A DNA stretch of 49,887 bases, taken from positions 1 to 49,887 of the forward strand of contig PBPH01000011.1 of assembly GCA_002725475.1 (NCBI GenBank). The letters are read 5' to 3'. The notes under the pieces are model-generated. The model was not told the DNA's origin, did not search any database, and saw only the letters and a program-made list of their open reading frames with translations. Origin of the DNA: Methanobacteriota archaeon (lineage in GTDB: Archaea; Thermoplasmatota; Poseidoniia; Poseidoniales; Thalassarchaeaceae). Positions 1-8,569 of this stretch are shown in pieces; within the stretch, counting starts at the first letter, position 1, and every line of letters starts with the position of its first letter. A program made the translations under genes and the position numbers.

Positions 1-45
1 AGGAAGGCTACCGAAAAGGGACGGCTTGAAGACATACTTTCGTAA
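1..45 (+). CDS. C-terminal end of an unidentified protein (partial)
   Basis: The first frame is open from the window edge and ends RKATEKGRLEDILS followed by TAA at 43-45. The next gene, on the opposite strand, has its stop codon starting at 47, so this would be another tail-to-tail pair with almost no spacing, as is usual in this window. Only 14 residues are visible, mostly charged, and no family can be named. It could be chance reading frame, but the tight convergent fit supports a real gene end. Confidence 0.55.
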   Translation, partial: RKATEKGRLEDILS

Positions 46-46
46 T

Positions 47-1888
47 TTAACCAACCATCATGAAGAAAATAGCTAGGAAAATGACCACCCCAATCCATAA
101 TGGGGTAGTTGAAGGCTCTAACTTTTTAGATTCCTGAGCACCTGTCTTTCCTTCTAGGTATTGTCTAGATCCTGCGAATCCAATCAATCCAGGTAAGGCA
201 GCCACAATTAGCCCTTGTAGATAGAATGAGAGATTCAATACGTTCGAATCTATTTCACCACCATCACTAACTTTGAGAATAGTTAGGTCACCTCCAGACT
301 GGACCTCCATATACTCTGAGCTGTACACATCACCATCGGATATCATTACTACAGTGTACTCTCCACTTTCTAGGGCTGTTTCAATCTCTGAATCTCCTTC
401 GCCCCCAACAAAGACCAAGTCCTCTTCGGCACAATCATCACCACAGTCTCCACTATAGATTTCAATGAACAGGTCTTCCGGAATATCATCACCTTCAGCC
501 TGAACCGTCACCATTGCGGGCGGGGGTGGCGGGGCTGTCTCGATTGCATTTATAGACCCAATAATTGCAGATTCGTAATAACTCAGAGCGTCAAAATATT
601 GCCCGCCTTGAGTGAGGAAGTTTGCATACCATAAATCCATAGTGAAAGGATAAATTACGTCTGGGTTAACGGCCATTGCCGAATCCAGATATCCTCTTGT
701 AATATTCTCAACTATTCCATTACCCTCAGTCATAATCAATCCTCTTGAAACTGTATGTGTTGTTGAGTTGTATGGGTCTGTGTTGTTAAATGGGTCACTG
801 GATTGTTGTTGTGTGTTATTCCAATCATCGCAATCACCAGTGCCATTGATTTGATCACAATTGTCGTTATCGTAAGGGTCAGTCCAATTATCAGGCAAAC
901 TAGTTGATTCGTTGATCCCAATATATGCAGTTCTTATTGAATCAAATGCATTATGAACGGTTGTTCTAATTTCGTCGTAATTAATTGTAGCAATCTCTTG
1001 GCTTGGAGCAATTGGAGATGATTGAATACAACTGGATCCACCTTCAGCATCACTTTTCCAACCAGGCCCAACGACTTCAAAGGGTGTTATTACTAATTCA
1101 ATTTCCATCCCCATTCCAGAGGATTCCCATTCACCGCCAACACCAGCTTGCTCATTGAGAGTTAAAGGCCACACGTAATTAGTTCCAACAGACAGGTTTT
1201 GACCAGGATTACTCCCAATTAGTTCATCTTTGTAATCTTCACTAACACCTGCTTGAATCATTCTCTTAATTCCGTCATAAACCAAACTCCCACCACCAAC
1301 TACGCCTTTAACCGTAATTGGTCCTGCGGCACCACCTGAGGCAATTGTGCCAACAGTACCACCTCCTATCAAAACCAAACCACCCACTGTTTCACCAAAA
1401 CCTATCAATGCTTCGACAACCCTTCTAGCAACCTCACCATCTTGTTCTGTAATATTGTAAGATAAATTTACTGTTTCGTTTTCAGTACATTCAATGTGAT
1501 TGTAAATTTCTTTGTGCCCCATATCTAATTCGTAGACAGTTCTTCCATCTACTACTACCTCTTCTGGGCTAATGTCCATCCACCCCTCGCCATCCATATT
1601 CCAACTGATGTCGGCAATTACGATGCTATTTCCATGATTCTCATGTTTCACTTCACTAACTAATAGAATTTCAGAAGATCCTCCGAACAGCCAGCCAAAG
1701 TATGGCACTGAGTCATCATAGTCTTCAGTTGAATACAATTTGTTAATGAATACTTGGACTCTAATTGGTGGGTCATTTGGTTCATCATAGTGTGCTTCTA
1801 CTCTTTCAATTGGTGTGGTCAATGGACAGACCATTGTCACTAATAATATAATTATCATCATTAAACCGCGGCGATAGTAACCCTTCAC
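47..1888 (-). CDS. Secreted/membrane-anchored protein with a glycine-rich hydrophobic segment, function unknown
   Basis: 613 residues starting at GTG, with an AAGGTGA ribosome-binding site five bases upstream. The N-terminus is a signal peptide or anchor (KGYYRRG then a hydrophobic run to about residue 27). The middle, roughly residues 158-205, is a glycine-rich hydrophobic stretch (GGLVLIGGGTVGTIASGG) that resembles a glycine-zipper membrane segment. Beyond it are several N-glycosylation sequons (NNT, NGT, NST), an acidic Cys-containing region (GDCGDDCAEED), a proline run and two C-terminal hydrophobic helices. Most of the chain is probably outside the cell. The family was not recognised. 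It lies 61 bases downstream of rqcH on the same strand. Confidence 0.8.
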   Translation of the reverse strand: MKGYYRRGLMMIIILLVTMVCPLTTPIERVEAHYDEPNDPPIRVQVFINKLYSTEDYDDSVPYFGWLFGGSSEILLVSEVKHENHGNSIVIADISWNMDGEGWMDISPEEVVVDGRTVYELDMGHKEIYNHIECTENETVNLSYNITEQDGEVARRVVEALIGFGETVGGLVLIGGGTVGTIASGGAAGPITVKGVVGGGSLVYDGIKRMIQAGVSEDYKDELIGSNPGQNLSVGTNYVWPLTLNEQAGVGGEWESSGMGMEIELVITPFEVVGPGWKSDAEGGSSCIQSSPIAPSQEIATINYDEIRTTVHNAFDSIRTAYIGINESTSLPDNWTDPYDNDNCDQINGTGDCDDWNNTQQQSSDPFNNTDPYNSTTHTVSRGLIMTEGNGIVENITRGYLDSAMAVNPDVIYPFTMDLWYANFLTQGGQYFDALSYYESAIIGSINAIETAPPPPPAMVTVQAEGDDIPEDLFIEIYSGDCGDDCAEEDLVFVGGEGDSEIETALESGEYTVVMISDGDVYSSEYMEVQSGGDLTILKVSDGGEIDSNVLNLSFYLQGLIVAALPGLIGFAGSRQYLEGKTGAQESKKLEPSTTPLWIGVVIFLAIFFMMVG

Positions 1889-1949
1889 ATCTTCACCTTC
1901 TAAGGTGTTAAGTTACAGGGGCGGCAATAATTGTGCCGGTTCTCCTGAA

Positions 1950-4073
1950 CTAAGATTCAATCGTTTTTTCTTCAATAATCTCAATATTACCTGGGGGGAG
2001 ACAACCTAATACATCATCTTGTGTAAGGCCAGTTGATTTTGCAATTTGATTAGCAATTGCCTCTTTCTTAGTATTGCCCGGCCCAATTCTAAACCATCTA
2101 CTGCACCACTTCGTGACGGCATCATGCGTTCCAGTTAATGGAAGAGGAATTCCATTGATGATTGCCATTCCAATGGTCATCTCCATTTTCAAATCCCGTA
2201 ACCAATTACGTTTTCCTCGCACAATCCAAGCACCTCTAGCAAGAGCTTCGCCGGTTTCTGCAGTTTTGCTAACTTGTGTGGGTTCTACCCAAAATGCAGT
2301 AGCCGCAGCACCTCCAGATGACCATCCACGACTCCATACTACCGCCATCGATGCAGCATCCTCAATAGTTGTCTTTTCAAAATTTTCAGAATCAAAAGTT
2401 TGTGTCAATCGAAGAGCAGGGACACCTTCTGGAATTCCAGGCAAGGGGTGTGGATCCTCTTCAAATCCCTCTTTTAGTTTGAGTGCGCACGAAGGTGCGC
2501 CGTGTATATCTGCGTGAAAGTAAAGATCCTCTCTCTTGAGGTATTTGTTGACAACGGTATCATTTCCTCGCGCATCTTTCCCACCTAGCATTAATTGCCC
2601 ATTTCCAACTACAGCCCATCGATGCTTTTCAATCCACAATTGCTTACTTCTCTTGACCGTATGTAATCTTCCAGCAGCCTCATCTTTTGCACGCTTTTTC
2701 TCACCGCTTGCAATTTTCTGCTTTGTCTCTTTAATTGCTTTGATTGCTCCAGCAGATTTTTCTTTTTGCTTACGCCCAGCATCAAAATAGCGCTGTGCAT
2801 TTTGATGGACAGTCTGATCTAAGTGAATCTCTATTCTTTGACCTGGCTCACCGTCCTCGTCTGGAAGATAGGCCTTCATGGTTCGTTTTGCAGGATCAAC
2901 GGATTCAATCCATTCTATTTCCTTTAATTTCTTCCTCACCGAACTCCAACCATCTTCGTCAACTGCCTTTATTGTCTGACTAATTAGTGTGTCAATATGT
3001 TCCCAATTGTTTTGAATAGAAATTCCTAGGGCCTGTTGAGATTCAGCTTTTGCATGGAATCCCGCGATTGCTCTTTCTTGCTGAGCAAGTCTTCTTTCTA
3101 ATGCGCTGCCTTCGTCTCTAATTTGTCTTTCATCAATTAATTCTGCGGCTTTCTCTTGAGCTCTACGAGCAGTTGCTGTAGCATCCCAACCACCTTTCCA
3201 AGCGTCTGCAGCATCTGCTAGTCTAGGATATTCGATTGTGATGAATTCCGCATGCTGTGGGAGAGTAAAGGGAACAACTTCTATTCCATGTTCTTCAAAA
3301 ACGGCATCTTTTGCTAGTGGATTTTCACCTGCTTCCGCAAGATCCTTTTTCCCTCTTTTATCTAGAATTAGAAACCCTCCAGATTCAGTTTCTAGTTGCA
3401 TTGAGATTGTTTGGAGCCCTGATTGAACCTTCTCTATTTCATCATCATTTAGTTCAGAAGCAATCTTTTCTGAGGGGATACTAGCTAGATTACTAACGGC
3501 CTCAGCATAAGTCCCTGCAAGATTTACTCGACTGGCTAGAGTTCTCACCAAATCAGCGTCACTTTCAGAAAGAATAGGTGCCAGATCGTTTGAATTGAGT
3601 GAGCGCGGGTCAATCTGTGAAGGCGGTAATTCATACAATTCTCCTTTTTTCAAGGTTCTTTTCGCATATTTTACATTGGTTAGGGGTTGAATAATAACGC
3701 CTTCAGAGTCAAGAAGTAGGACATTGCCATCTCTGAACATCTCAATAACGAGACTTCTAATTCCATCACGAGTCTCAAAATCGAGTGTCAAAATTCTATC
3801 AAAAGCATGTTGCCTTACATCGACCAAACGGCTATTCATTAGGTGTTTACGCAATAACATCGAGAATGACGATGGGTTTGGGGGCATAGGGCGATCTCTT
3901 CGTGAGAGATAGATTCGCTTTCCTCTTACAATTACCAAATCTACTTGCGCATCTTCCTTCGGATTGAGTCTTAGCACCACTTGTTCCCAATGAGGGTGGT
4001 AAGCCTTCCTAGCTCTCGAGCCAATGTAAGTTCGCAATTCTGCTACGATTCTAGCGACATCAAAACTGCTCAT
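1950..4073 (-). CDS. rqcH: RqcH/NEMF-family ribosome quality-control protein (NFACT)
   Basis: About 707 residues, the usual NFACT length. The N-terminal NFACT-N domain follows MSSFDVARIVAELR, a helical coiled-coil section lies in the middle (about 300-480), and the C-terminal NFACT-R domain carries the hallmark YFHADIHGAPSCALK after KQLWIEKHRWAVVGNGQLMLGGKD (quoted here as a region near residues 490-550). Homologues bind stalled large ribosomal subunits with peptidyl-tRNA and direct rescue, in bacteria by adding alanine tails. The open frame extends five codons upstream to a TTG at 4088, but the ATG at 4073 matches family starts better. The protein name is secure; which tail, if any, the archaeal protein adds cannot be read here. 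Confidence 0.93.
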   Translation of the reverse strand: MSSFDVARIVAELRTYIGSRARKAYHPHWEQVVLRLNPKEDAQVDLVIVRGKRIYLSRRDRPMPPNPSSFSMLLRKHLMNSRLVDVRQHAFDRILTLDFETRDGIRSLVIEMFRDGNVLLLDSEGVIIQPLTNVKYAKRTLKKGELYELPPSQIDPRSLNSNDLAPILSESDADLVRTLASRVNLAGTYAEAVSNLASIPSEKIASELNDDEIEKVQSGLQTISMQLETESGGFLILDKRGKKDLAEAGENPLAKDAVFEEHGIEVVPFTLPQHAEFITIEYPRLADAADAWKGGWDATATARRAQEKAAELIDERQIRDEGSALERRLAQQERAIAGFHAKAESQQALGISIQNNWEHIDTLISQTIKAVDEDGWSSVRKKLKEIEWIESVDPAKRTMKAYLPDEDGEPGQRIEIHLDQTVHQNAQRYFDAGRKQKEKSAGAIKAIKETKQKIASGEKKRAKDEAAGRLHTVKRSKQLWIEKHRWAVVGNGQLMLGGKDARGNDTVVNKYLKREDLYFHADIHGAPSCALKLKEGFEEDPHPLPGIPEGVPALRLTQTFDSENFEKTTIEDAASMAVVWSRGWSSGGAAATAFWVEPTQVSKTAETGEALARGAWIVRGKRNWLRDLKMEMTIGMAIINGIPLPLTGTHDAVTKWCSRWFRIGPGNTKKEAIANQIAKSTGLTQDDVLGCLPPGNIEIIEEKTIES

Positions 4074-4217
4074 TTGACCTTTAATCAACTCACCCCCTGC
4101 ACCCTTAGCCCTTACGTGTCGATTGGTCCCCTGTGCTGACCCTTCATCAAATTCGTCATTAAATTAGCCTAACAAGTGCTGCCATAGGATGATAGGTGAG
4201 TTTTGTTTCCCGTAACC

Positions 4218-4952
4218 ATGGCCGGAGCCTTGATGTTGGGTATTGTTGTAACAGTCATCATTTTGTTGATGCTATTATTTTGGATAATCGGTGCCTATAA
4301 TAGAATGGTAGATTTAAGAAACGAAGTTGAAAATCAATATCAAAACTTGGAGACGCAAATCGGAGTTAAGGACCAAAAGATTGCACTAGTTGAAGAAACA
4401 GATCTTGCTCAATTGGGGTTAGAAAGTTCAGTCTATGACAAAATCATAGATGCACGTAAGAAGTTCGCATCAGCAAAAAGCAGTGGCAATAGGGCCGACA
4501 TGATGGCTGCAAATGGTTTGCTAGATTCAGTAATTCCTCAAGTTCTTGCTTTTGCAGAAGACAACCCAGAATTGACCTCCCATAATGTATTGGTTGCTGG
4601 CCTTGAGGAAGGAGTTCAAGCAATTGCTAAGATGGCAAATGAAGTTGAAGAATACAATCAGGCAGCAAAGAATTACAATACAGTCACAGAAATGTTCCCA
4701 ACACTACTTGTTGCCCGAATGTTTGGATTTAAGCGAGCGGAACTATTTGATTTGTATTCCAAAGAGCAGGTAGATCAAATGTTTGATCGAAGAGCAAGCT
4801 TAGGCAGTTTTGTAGAATCGAAGAAATCAGCAGCCGATATCAAGACAGAGGAACTGAAAGACGAAATTGCTGCAATTGAGGCTGAAACAGAATTAATGAA
4901 AGCAAAAGCCGAACTCGCTGCTTTGAAGGAAAAAATGGCCGAAGATGAATAA
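4218..4952 (+). CDS. lemA: LemA family membrane protein
   Basis: 244 residues from ATG; an in-frame TTG lies five codons earlier. One N-terminal transmembrane helix is followed by the LemA signature YNRMVDLRNEVENQYQNLE, a long helical body, and the conserved FPTLLVARMFGFKRAELF near residue 180. A charged coiled-coil tail rich in Glu, Lys and Ala ends the protein. LemA proteins are bundles of helices at the membrane face whose role is still poorly defined; they often neighbour GIDE-type membrane proteins, and the convergent gene here may be one. The motif TQIGVKDQKIALVEE replaces the usual segment after the signature. Stop codons of this gene and its neighbour are directly adjacent. Confidence 0.9.
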   Translation: MAGALMLGIVVTVIILLMLLFWIIGAYNRMVDLRNEVENQYQNLETQIGVKDQKIALVEETDLAQLGLESSVYDKIIDARKKFASAKSSGNRADMMAANGLLDSVIPQVLAFAEDNPELTSHNVLVAGLEEGVQAIAKMANEVEEYNQAAKNYNTVTEMFPTLLVARMFGFKRAELFDLYSKEQVDQMFDRRASLGSFVESKKSAADIKTEELKDEIAAIEAETELMKAKAELAALKEKMAEDE

Positions 4953-6476
4953 TTACAACGAAATCATCAATACGATAATTGTTGTAATTATTAGTAGGGC
5001 ACTAGGTCCAAAGTTCCCAAATAATGATGTCTTTGGCTTCAATATTGAAAACTCAGTTCCTTTTGCAATCTTTGCATGACGCCTAGGGGCATCCTCGCCG
5101 ACAGCCATTAGAGTATGATGTACTCTGCTAGCATTTTCAGAAACAGTACCTCTAGGAATTTCATCGTGAGGTCTTCCTTTAACTCTGGCCATAACATAAG
5201 TCGGATCACCCATGGCTATTGCATCCAATGTCCATTCGTGTCTAATCATTCTGCCACCGCGTTTTGGTGTTTCATAAGGCCCACACCCCTTTTTTCCTCT
5301 CTTGTTGCGTTCCCAAATTGAATTCCCTAAATCTACATCTTCAAAAGTTGGAGTTTTAATTAGAATTCCCCCAGTCCCATCATGCAACATGTAATCCAAT
5401 TTTTGACTCCCACCTCGTACAAGTCTAGTTTCAGTTCGAGTTCTAGTTCGCAGCCTTCCTTTGCTATCAGTATATGTTTCAGTCCATCTCTCAGTGGCGT
5501 TGTATGCCCATGACCAAGCCACTAGGTTTCTGAATGTCCAACCTTCGTCCTTGCATCCATCGACGTTTAGGACTTCAAACGAAGCATCTGTAATTGGGCG
5601 AACTTGACCAACTAATTCATTATGTCCTCCATCAATAAATTTTACAATTGAAGTAATTGTATCCCAAGCTTCCATCACTTTCTTGTTTGAAAAATAAGAA
5701 TAGATAATCAGAATCGTACCTATGGAAATTAGTGAGATGAAAAGTAAGTTTAAATCAATTCTAGTTGATTTTGGTAGTCCAAGAAAACAACCAGTTAGAA
5801 ACAAAACAGCAAATATGTGACAGAAAAATCTTGCAGTAAATTGGGTAGGTGTTGCATTGTACATGGCGCTGAATTTTTTATGACGAGGGTGTTCGGTGAA
5901 AATCAACTCTTGAGCATCAATTGATTCAGCTTTTTTAATTATTTTTTTCATATGATTTGAAGCCTCATCTTCACTCGAAAATTTTCCCTCAATATTTCCA
6001 TCTAAATTAACCACCCATTCATCACCATCTGCTTCAACGGTTAATTCTGGGCCATCTTGCTCATACCTTGACAGTGGGTTTGATTCCCACTCTCCCTCTT
6101 TTTCATCCCATTCCAATCTATCTAGGTGCCATTCAGATTGTTTCATTGGAGGAGTAGGATCGACATTCCAACCATCTGAAATTCCGCCGGGCACAAATTG
6201 ATCCATCATTTGTTTGAAGGGATTTGGGCTGGCAAAACCAAGAATAATTAATCCAGGGACTGCAAAAGATAGGGGGACAAGGCCAGATTTATTTTGAACC
6301 GTAATTAGTGTTGTCAAACTTGAAAACAATCCAAATCCTAGTGAAAGAGCACCTATTGACCAAAATACCCACCCCCAAGTTGTTCCGGGCCAAGTCCAAC
6401 AAAACCAACGCGGTAATAGTGGGCCATCATCTGAGTTTTTTTTATCATCCTCAGAATCCGTGTGGTTCTCAATCAT
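4953..6476 (-). CDS. Multi-spanning membrane protein, possibly GIDE-like partner of LemA
   Basis: 507 residues starting at ATG with an AGGTGA site four bases upstream. Hydrophobic segments lie near residues 35-85 (two), 215-262 (two) and 488-506. Between the first pairs is a soluble acidic part rich in Trp and Glu. The C-terminal region has a Thr/Arg-rich strand (RLRTRTRTETRLV), a stretch on a lipid-side loop, then MGDPTYVMARVKG, which resembles the 'level of E3 ligase GIDE' pattern of a described property followed by a final helix. LemA next door fits that reading. The GIDE assignment is inference from pattern and context; a plain unknown membrane protein is the alternative. The downstream end of the Nudix/MBL gene is only 15 bases upstream, so the two are likely co-transcribed. 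Confidence 0.75.
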   Translation of the reverse strand: MIENHTDSEDDKKNSDDGPLLPRWFCWTWPGTTWGWVFWSIGALSLGFGLFSSLTTLITVQNKSGLVPLSFAVPGLIILGFASPNPFKQMMDQFVPGGISDGWNVDPTPPMKQSEWHLDRLEWDEKEGEWESNPLSRYEQDGPELTVEADGDEWVVNLDGNIEGKFSSEDEASNHMKKIIKKAESIDAQELIFTEHPRHKKFSAMYNATPTQFTARFFCHIFAVLFLTGCFLGLPKSTRIDLNLLFISLISIGTILIIYSYFSNKKVMEAWDTITSIVKFIDGGHNELVGQVRPITDASFEVLNVDGCKDEGWTFRNLVAWSWAYNATERWTETYTDSKGRLRTRTRTETRLVRGGSQKLDYMLHDGTGGILIKTPTFEDVDLGNSIWERNKRGKKGCGPYETPKRGGRMIRHEWTLDAIAMGDPTYVMARVKGRPHDEIPRGTVSENASRVHHTLMAVGEDAPRRHAKIAKGTEFSILKPKTSLFGNFGPSALLIITTIIVLMISL

Positions 6477-6491
6477 AATTTCACCTTTTTT

Positions 6492-8027
6492 CTAATTTAG
6501 ATACCAGTTAATTCCCTTTTGAATTACATTACCATCTCTCTCATGTGTGCGCAGGTGCGAGAGTGCCTGGTCAAGTTTGAGAATAGGGTGGGCCTCGGGC
6601 GAATCTTCGTAGGCTAATTCAGCAATCATAGAGATGTCATGAACTCCATTTTTTACAGCATCTAGAATTCGTGAATGCCGAGATTTCCTGTGTCTGATAT
6701 ATCGATTCAGTAGTTTTTCAGGAACAGGTGAAAGTGGTCCATGTGCTGGAAGAAGTATCGGGGGTTTTAGGTCACGGATTCTCTCAAGGCTAGCGATATA
6801 GAGGTTCATATCACCATCACTGGGTGGGACCAGAATAGTCCCATCCATTACAGCTAAATCTCCTGAAATAATTCCCACCTCACTAGCGAGACAAATATGC
6901 CCCGGGCAGTGTCCTGGAGTTTCCAACACCTTCCAATTAATCATTCCAGAAGGTCCCAAAATTGACAATTTTTCTCCGTCAGCAAGAATTCGATTTGTAT
7001 CACAAGAAGGTATTACAGCAAGAGTTTCAGCAGTAGCCCATACGGGTGCTTCGTAAATCTTTGATATAGCTGTCAAGTCACCAATATGGTCTGGATGCTT
7101 ATGGGTGAATATAGTTGCTACAACCCGGCCACCATCTCTTTCAGCGGCACTAATTCTGCGCTCAAGATATTCGAGTCCCACAGGATCTCTAGCGGCTGGA
7201 TCTACAACGAGTAACTCCCCACCAGGTTCGCCAAGAATGTAGCAATTCGTATGGGTGGCAGGAGGGAGGGTGACTGTTGGAAGTGGGACGCATTGAACGC
7301 CAGGCGCGAACTCGATATGATGTTCCCCGGAAGAAGGGCTTTCAGACATTTTAGAAGTAGCAAATTCGATATCCCCGCTAGATTGTTCTAGGGCTGAAAT
7401 CATGTCGCGTAGAAGAGTAATTTGAGGGGGTGGTATTCTCATCTCATTTTTCCTCCAGGCTTCAAGTGCGTGTTTTGGAGTTAGCCAACGAAACTCATCA
7501 AATTCACTACGTGATTCAGGGAATGTTGGTGCGGGGGGCTTTGAATCGTGAAAGTGGAAAAAATGGTTAGCAAATCTGAATCTTGTAATAGGGGGGGTTG
7601 TTCGAAGTGAAATTATTTTGAATTGTGATGAATTTGTTTCTAATTCTCCATTTTTCACTAAAGGATGCCAATTTTTCCCATCTTCAACAACCAATTCTCT
7701 AGATGCTTTTCCTACTTTGACTAAGCCAGACTTGCCCGGGGCCCAGCCGACCTCTTCCACCATTTCTCTCATCAATGCTGCAAGAGCTGCCCCTTCATCA
7801 TCAGATGATAAATGCGGCAATTCATTGGCTGCATCCCGATCAAAAGAAGTCACCCCTCCTCCAGGAAATGCCCAGAAATCAGGAAATGTTGGCATCTGAG
7901 AAATTCTGTGACAAAACAAGATTTCCACACCCTCCATTCCATCTCTAGTGGCGACTAATGAGGCTGAAGGTTTGATTCTGTATGATGCCACATCCGGCAC
8001 CTCAAATCCTTCCGGCACCTCGGTCAT
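6492..8027 (-). CDS. Nudix hydrolase fused to a LACTB2-like metallo-beta-lactamase
   Basis: 511 residues from ATG (a TTG codon lies directly before it). Residues about 15-200 form a Nudix domain: FWAFPGGG then, after an insertion of about 15 residues relative to the standard Nudix box, REMVEEVGW. Residues about 240-511 are a metallo-beta-lactamase fold with THKHPDHIGD (metal ligands near 309-314), a later ETPGHCPGH and SGDL, and LPAHGP near the end, followed by a helical C-terminus typical of LACTB2-type hydrolases. Nudix domains cleave nucleoside diphosphate-X bonds and human LACTB2 is an RNA endonuclease, so an RNA or nucleotide substrate is possible, but a thioester hydrolase role fits the fold equally well. 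It is the upstream gene of a pair with the GIDE-like membrane protein. Confidence 0.88.
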   Translation of the reverse strand: MTEVPEGFEVPDVASYRIKPSASLVATRDGMEGVEILFCHRISQMPTFPDFWAFPGGGVTSFDRDAANELPHLSSDDEGAALAALMREMVEEVGWAPGKSGLVKVGKASRELVVEDGKNWHPLVKNGELETNSSQFKIISLRTTPPITRFRFANHFFHFHDSKPPAPTFPESRSEFDEFRWLTPKHALEAWRKNEMRIPPPQITLLRDMISALEQSSGDIEFATSKMSESPSSGEHHIEFAPGVQCVPLPTVTLPPATHTNCYILGEPGGELLVVDPAARDPVGLEYLERRISAAERDGGRVVATIFTHKHPDHIGDLTAISKIYEAPVWATAETLAVIPSCDTNRILADGEKLSILGPSGMINWKVLETPGHCPGHICLASEVGIISGDLAVMDGTILVPPSDGDMNLYIASLERIRDLKPPILLPAHGPLSPVPEKLLNRYIRHRKSRHSRILDAVKNGVHDISMIAELAYEDSPEAHPILKLDQALSHLRTHERDGNVIQKGINWYLN

Positions 8028-8079
8028 CAATTACCCCACACACCGCTTCTCTTGAAATCTATTGCACCTTCCGGGGTAC

Positions 8080-8238
8080 ATGAGCAGAGATGATCCACTT
8101 GCGCCACTTCTCGAAGAAATTGAAAAAGAACAGAGAAAGAAGCAGATTTCTTCACGCATCGCAAAGATTTCTCTTGCTTGGTTCATGATCCTGTTGATGA
8201 TTGGCTGGGTGTCAAAATATGCTTATCGCCTAATATAG
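8080..8238 (+). CDS. Small membrane protein, 52 residues
   Basis: ATG at 8080 opens a 52-codon frame ending TAG at 8236-8238. The first half is charged and helical (MSRDDPLAPLLEEIEKEQRK), then a basic stretch and one C-terminal hydrophobic segment (ISLAWFMILLMIGW) with a short Lys/Tyr/Arg tail. This is the layout of a C-terminally anchored protein facing the cytoplasm. It fills most of the space between the divergent Nudix/MBL gene and tRNA-Gln, which otherwise would be unusually empty. No homologue was recognised. There is no clear ribosome-binding site, so translation could be leaderless. Confidence 0.6.
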   Translation: MSRDDPLAPLLEEIEKEQRKKQISSRIAKISLAWFMILLMIGWVSKYAYRLI

Positions 8239-8260
8239 CCAAAATAATTGAGGAGTTAAG

Positions 8261-8333
8261 TAGCCCCTTCCAGATTCGAACTGGAGTCCTATGATCCAGA
8301 GTCACAGATGATGGACCGCTACACTAAGGGGCT
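8261..8333 (-). tRNA. tRNA-Gln (anticodon CTG)
   Basis: Seventy-three bases fold as a cloverleaf. The acceptor stem pairs AGCCCCT with AGGGGCT, the T stem TCCAG with CTGGA around TTCGAAT, and the anticodon stem TGTGA with TCATA (one G-U pair) around the loop CTCTGGA, which places CTG as the anticodon. The D stem is weak, with three pairs including one G-U. CCA is not encoded. It reads CAG glutamine codons. An AT-rich element (GAAATAACC) about 35 bases upstream may be its promoter. Confidence 0.9.
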
Positions 8334-8402
8334 GTGAGTGAGTGTGGCGAGTACTATCGGTTATTTCAAGCCCACCGAAAGAGCGATTGATGAAAAGTCA
8401 GT

Positions 8403-8561
8403 CTAATCATCATCTCGTCTTTTTTCAGAAACATAAATTCCCTTTTCTTCGAATTCATTGAACATTTTATCGCCTAACCAAGCGAAAAAAAGGCTAATGG
8501 GGTCTCCGGGAATTAGTATGATTATGATTATCGCAATTAATCCCCACCAATACCAATCCAT
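8403..8561 (-). CDS. Small membrane protein, 52 residues
   Basis: The frame from ATG at 8561 gives MDWYWWGLIAIIIIILIPG, one strongly hydrophobic helix, then FFAWLGDKMFNEFEEKG and a basic/acidic tail ending RRDDD. An AGGTGA site lies just upstream of this ATG, which decides the start over a longer frame that would overlap the aldo/keto reductase. It begins eight bases after the reductase stop and is probably the last gene of the korA-korB-reductase operon. Family unknown. Confidence 0.65.
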   Translation of the reverse strand: MDWYWWGLIAIIIIILIPGDPISLFFAWLGDKMFNEFEEKGIYVSEKRRDDD

Positions 8562-8569
8562 TGTTTCAC

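Noticed and set aside
2074..2517. 147-residue frame antisense to rqcH
   Set aside because: Overlaps the conserved NFACT-R domain and has no recognisable motif.
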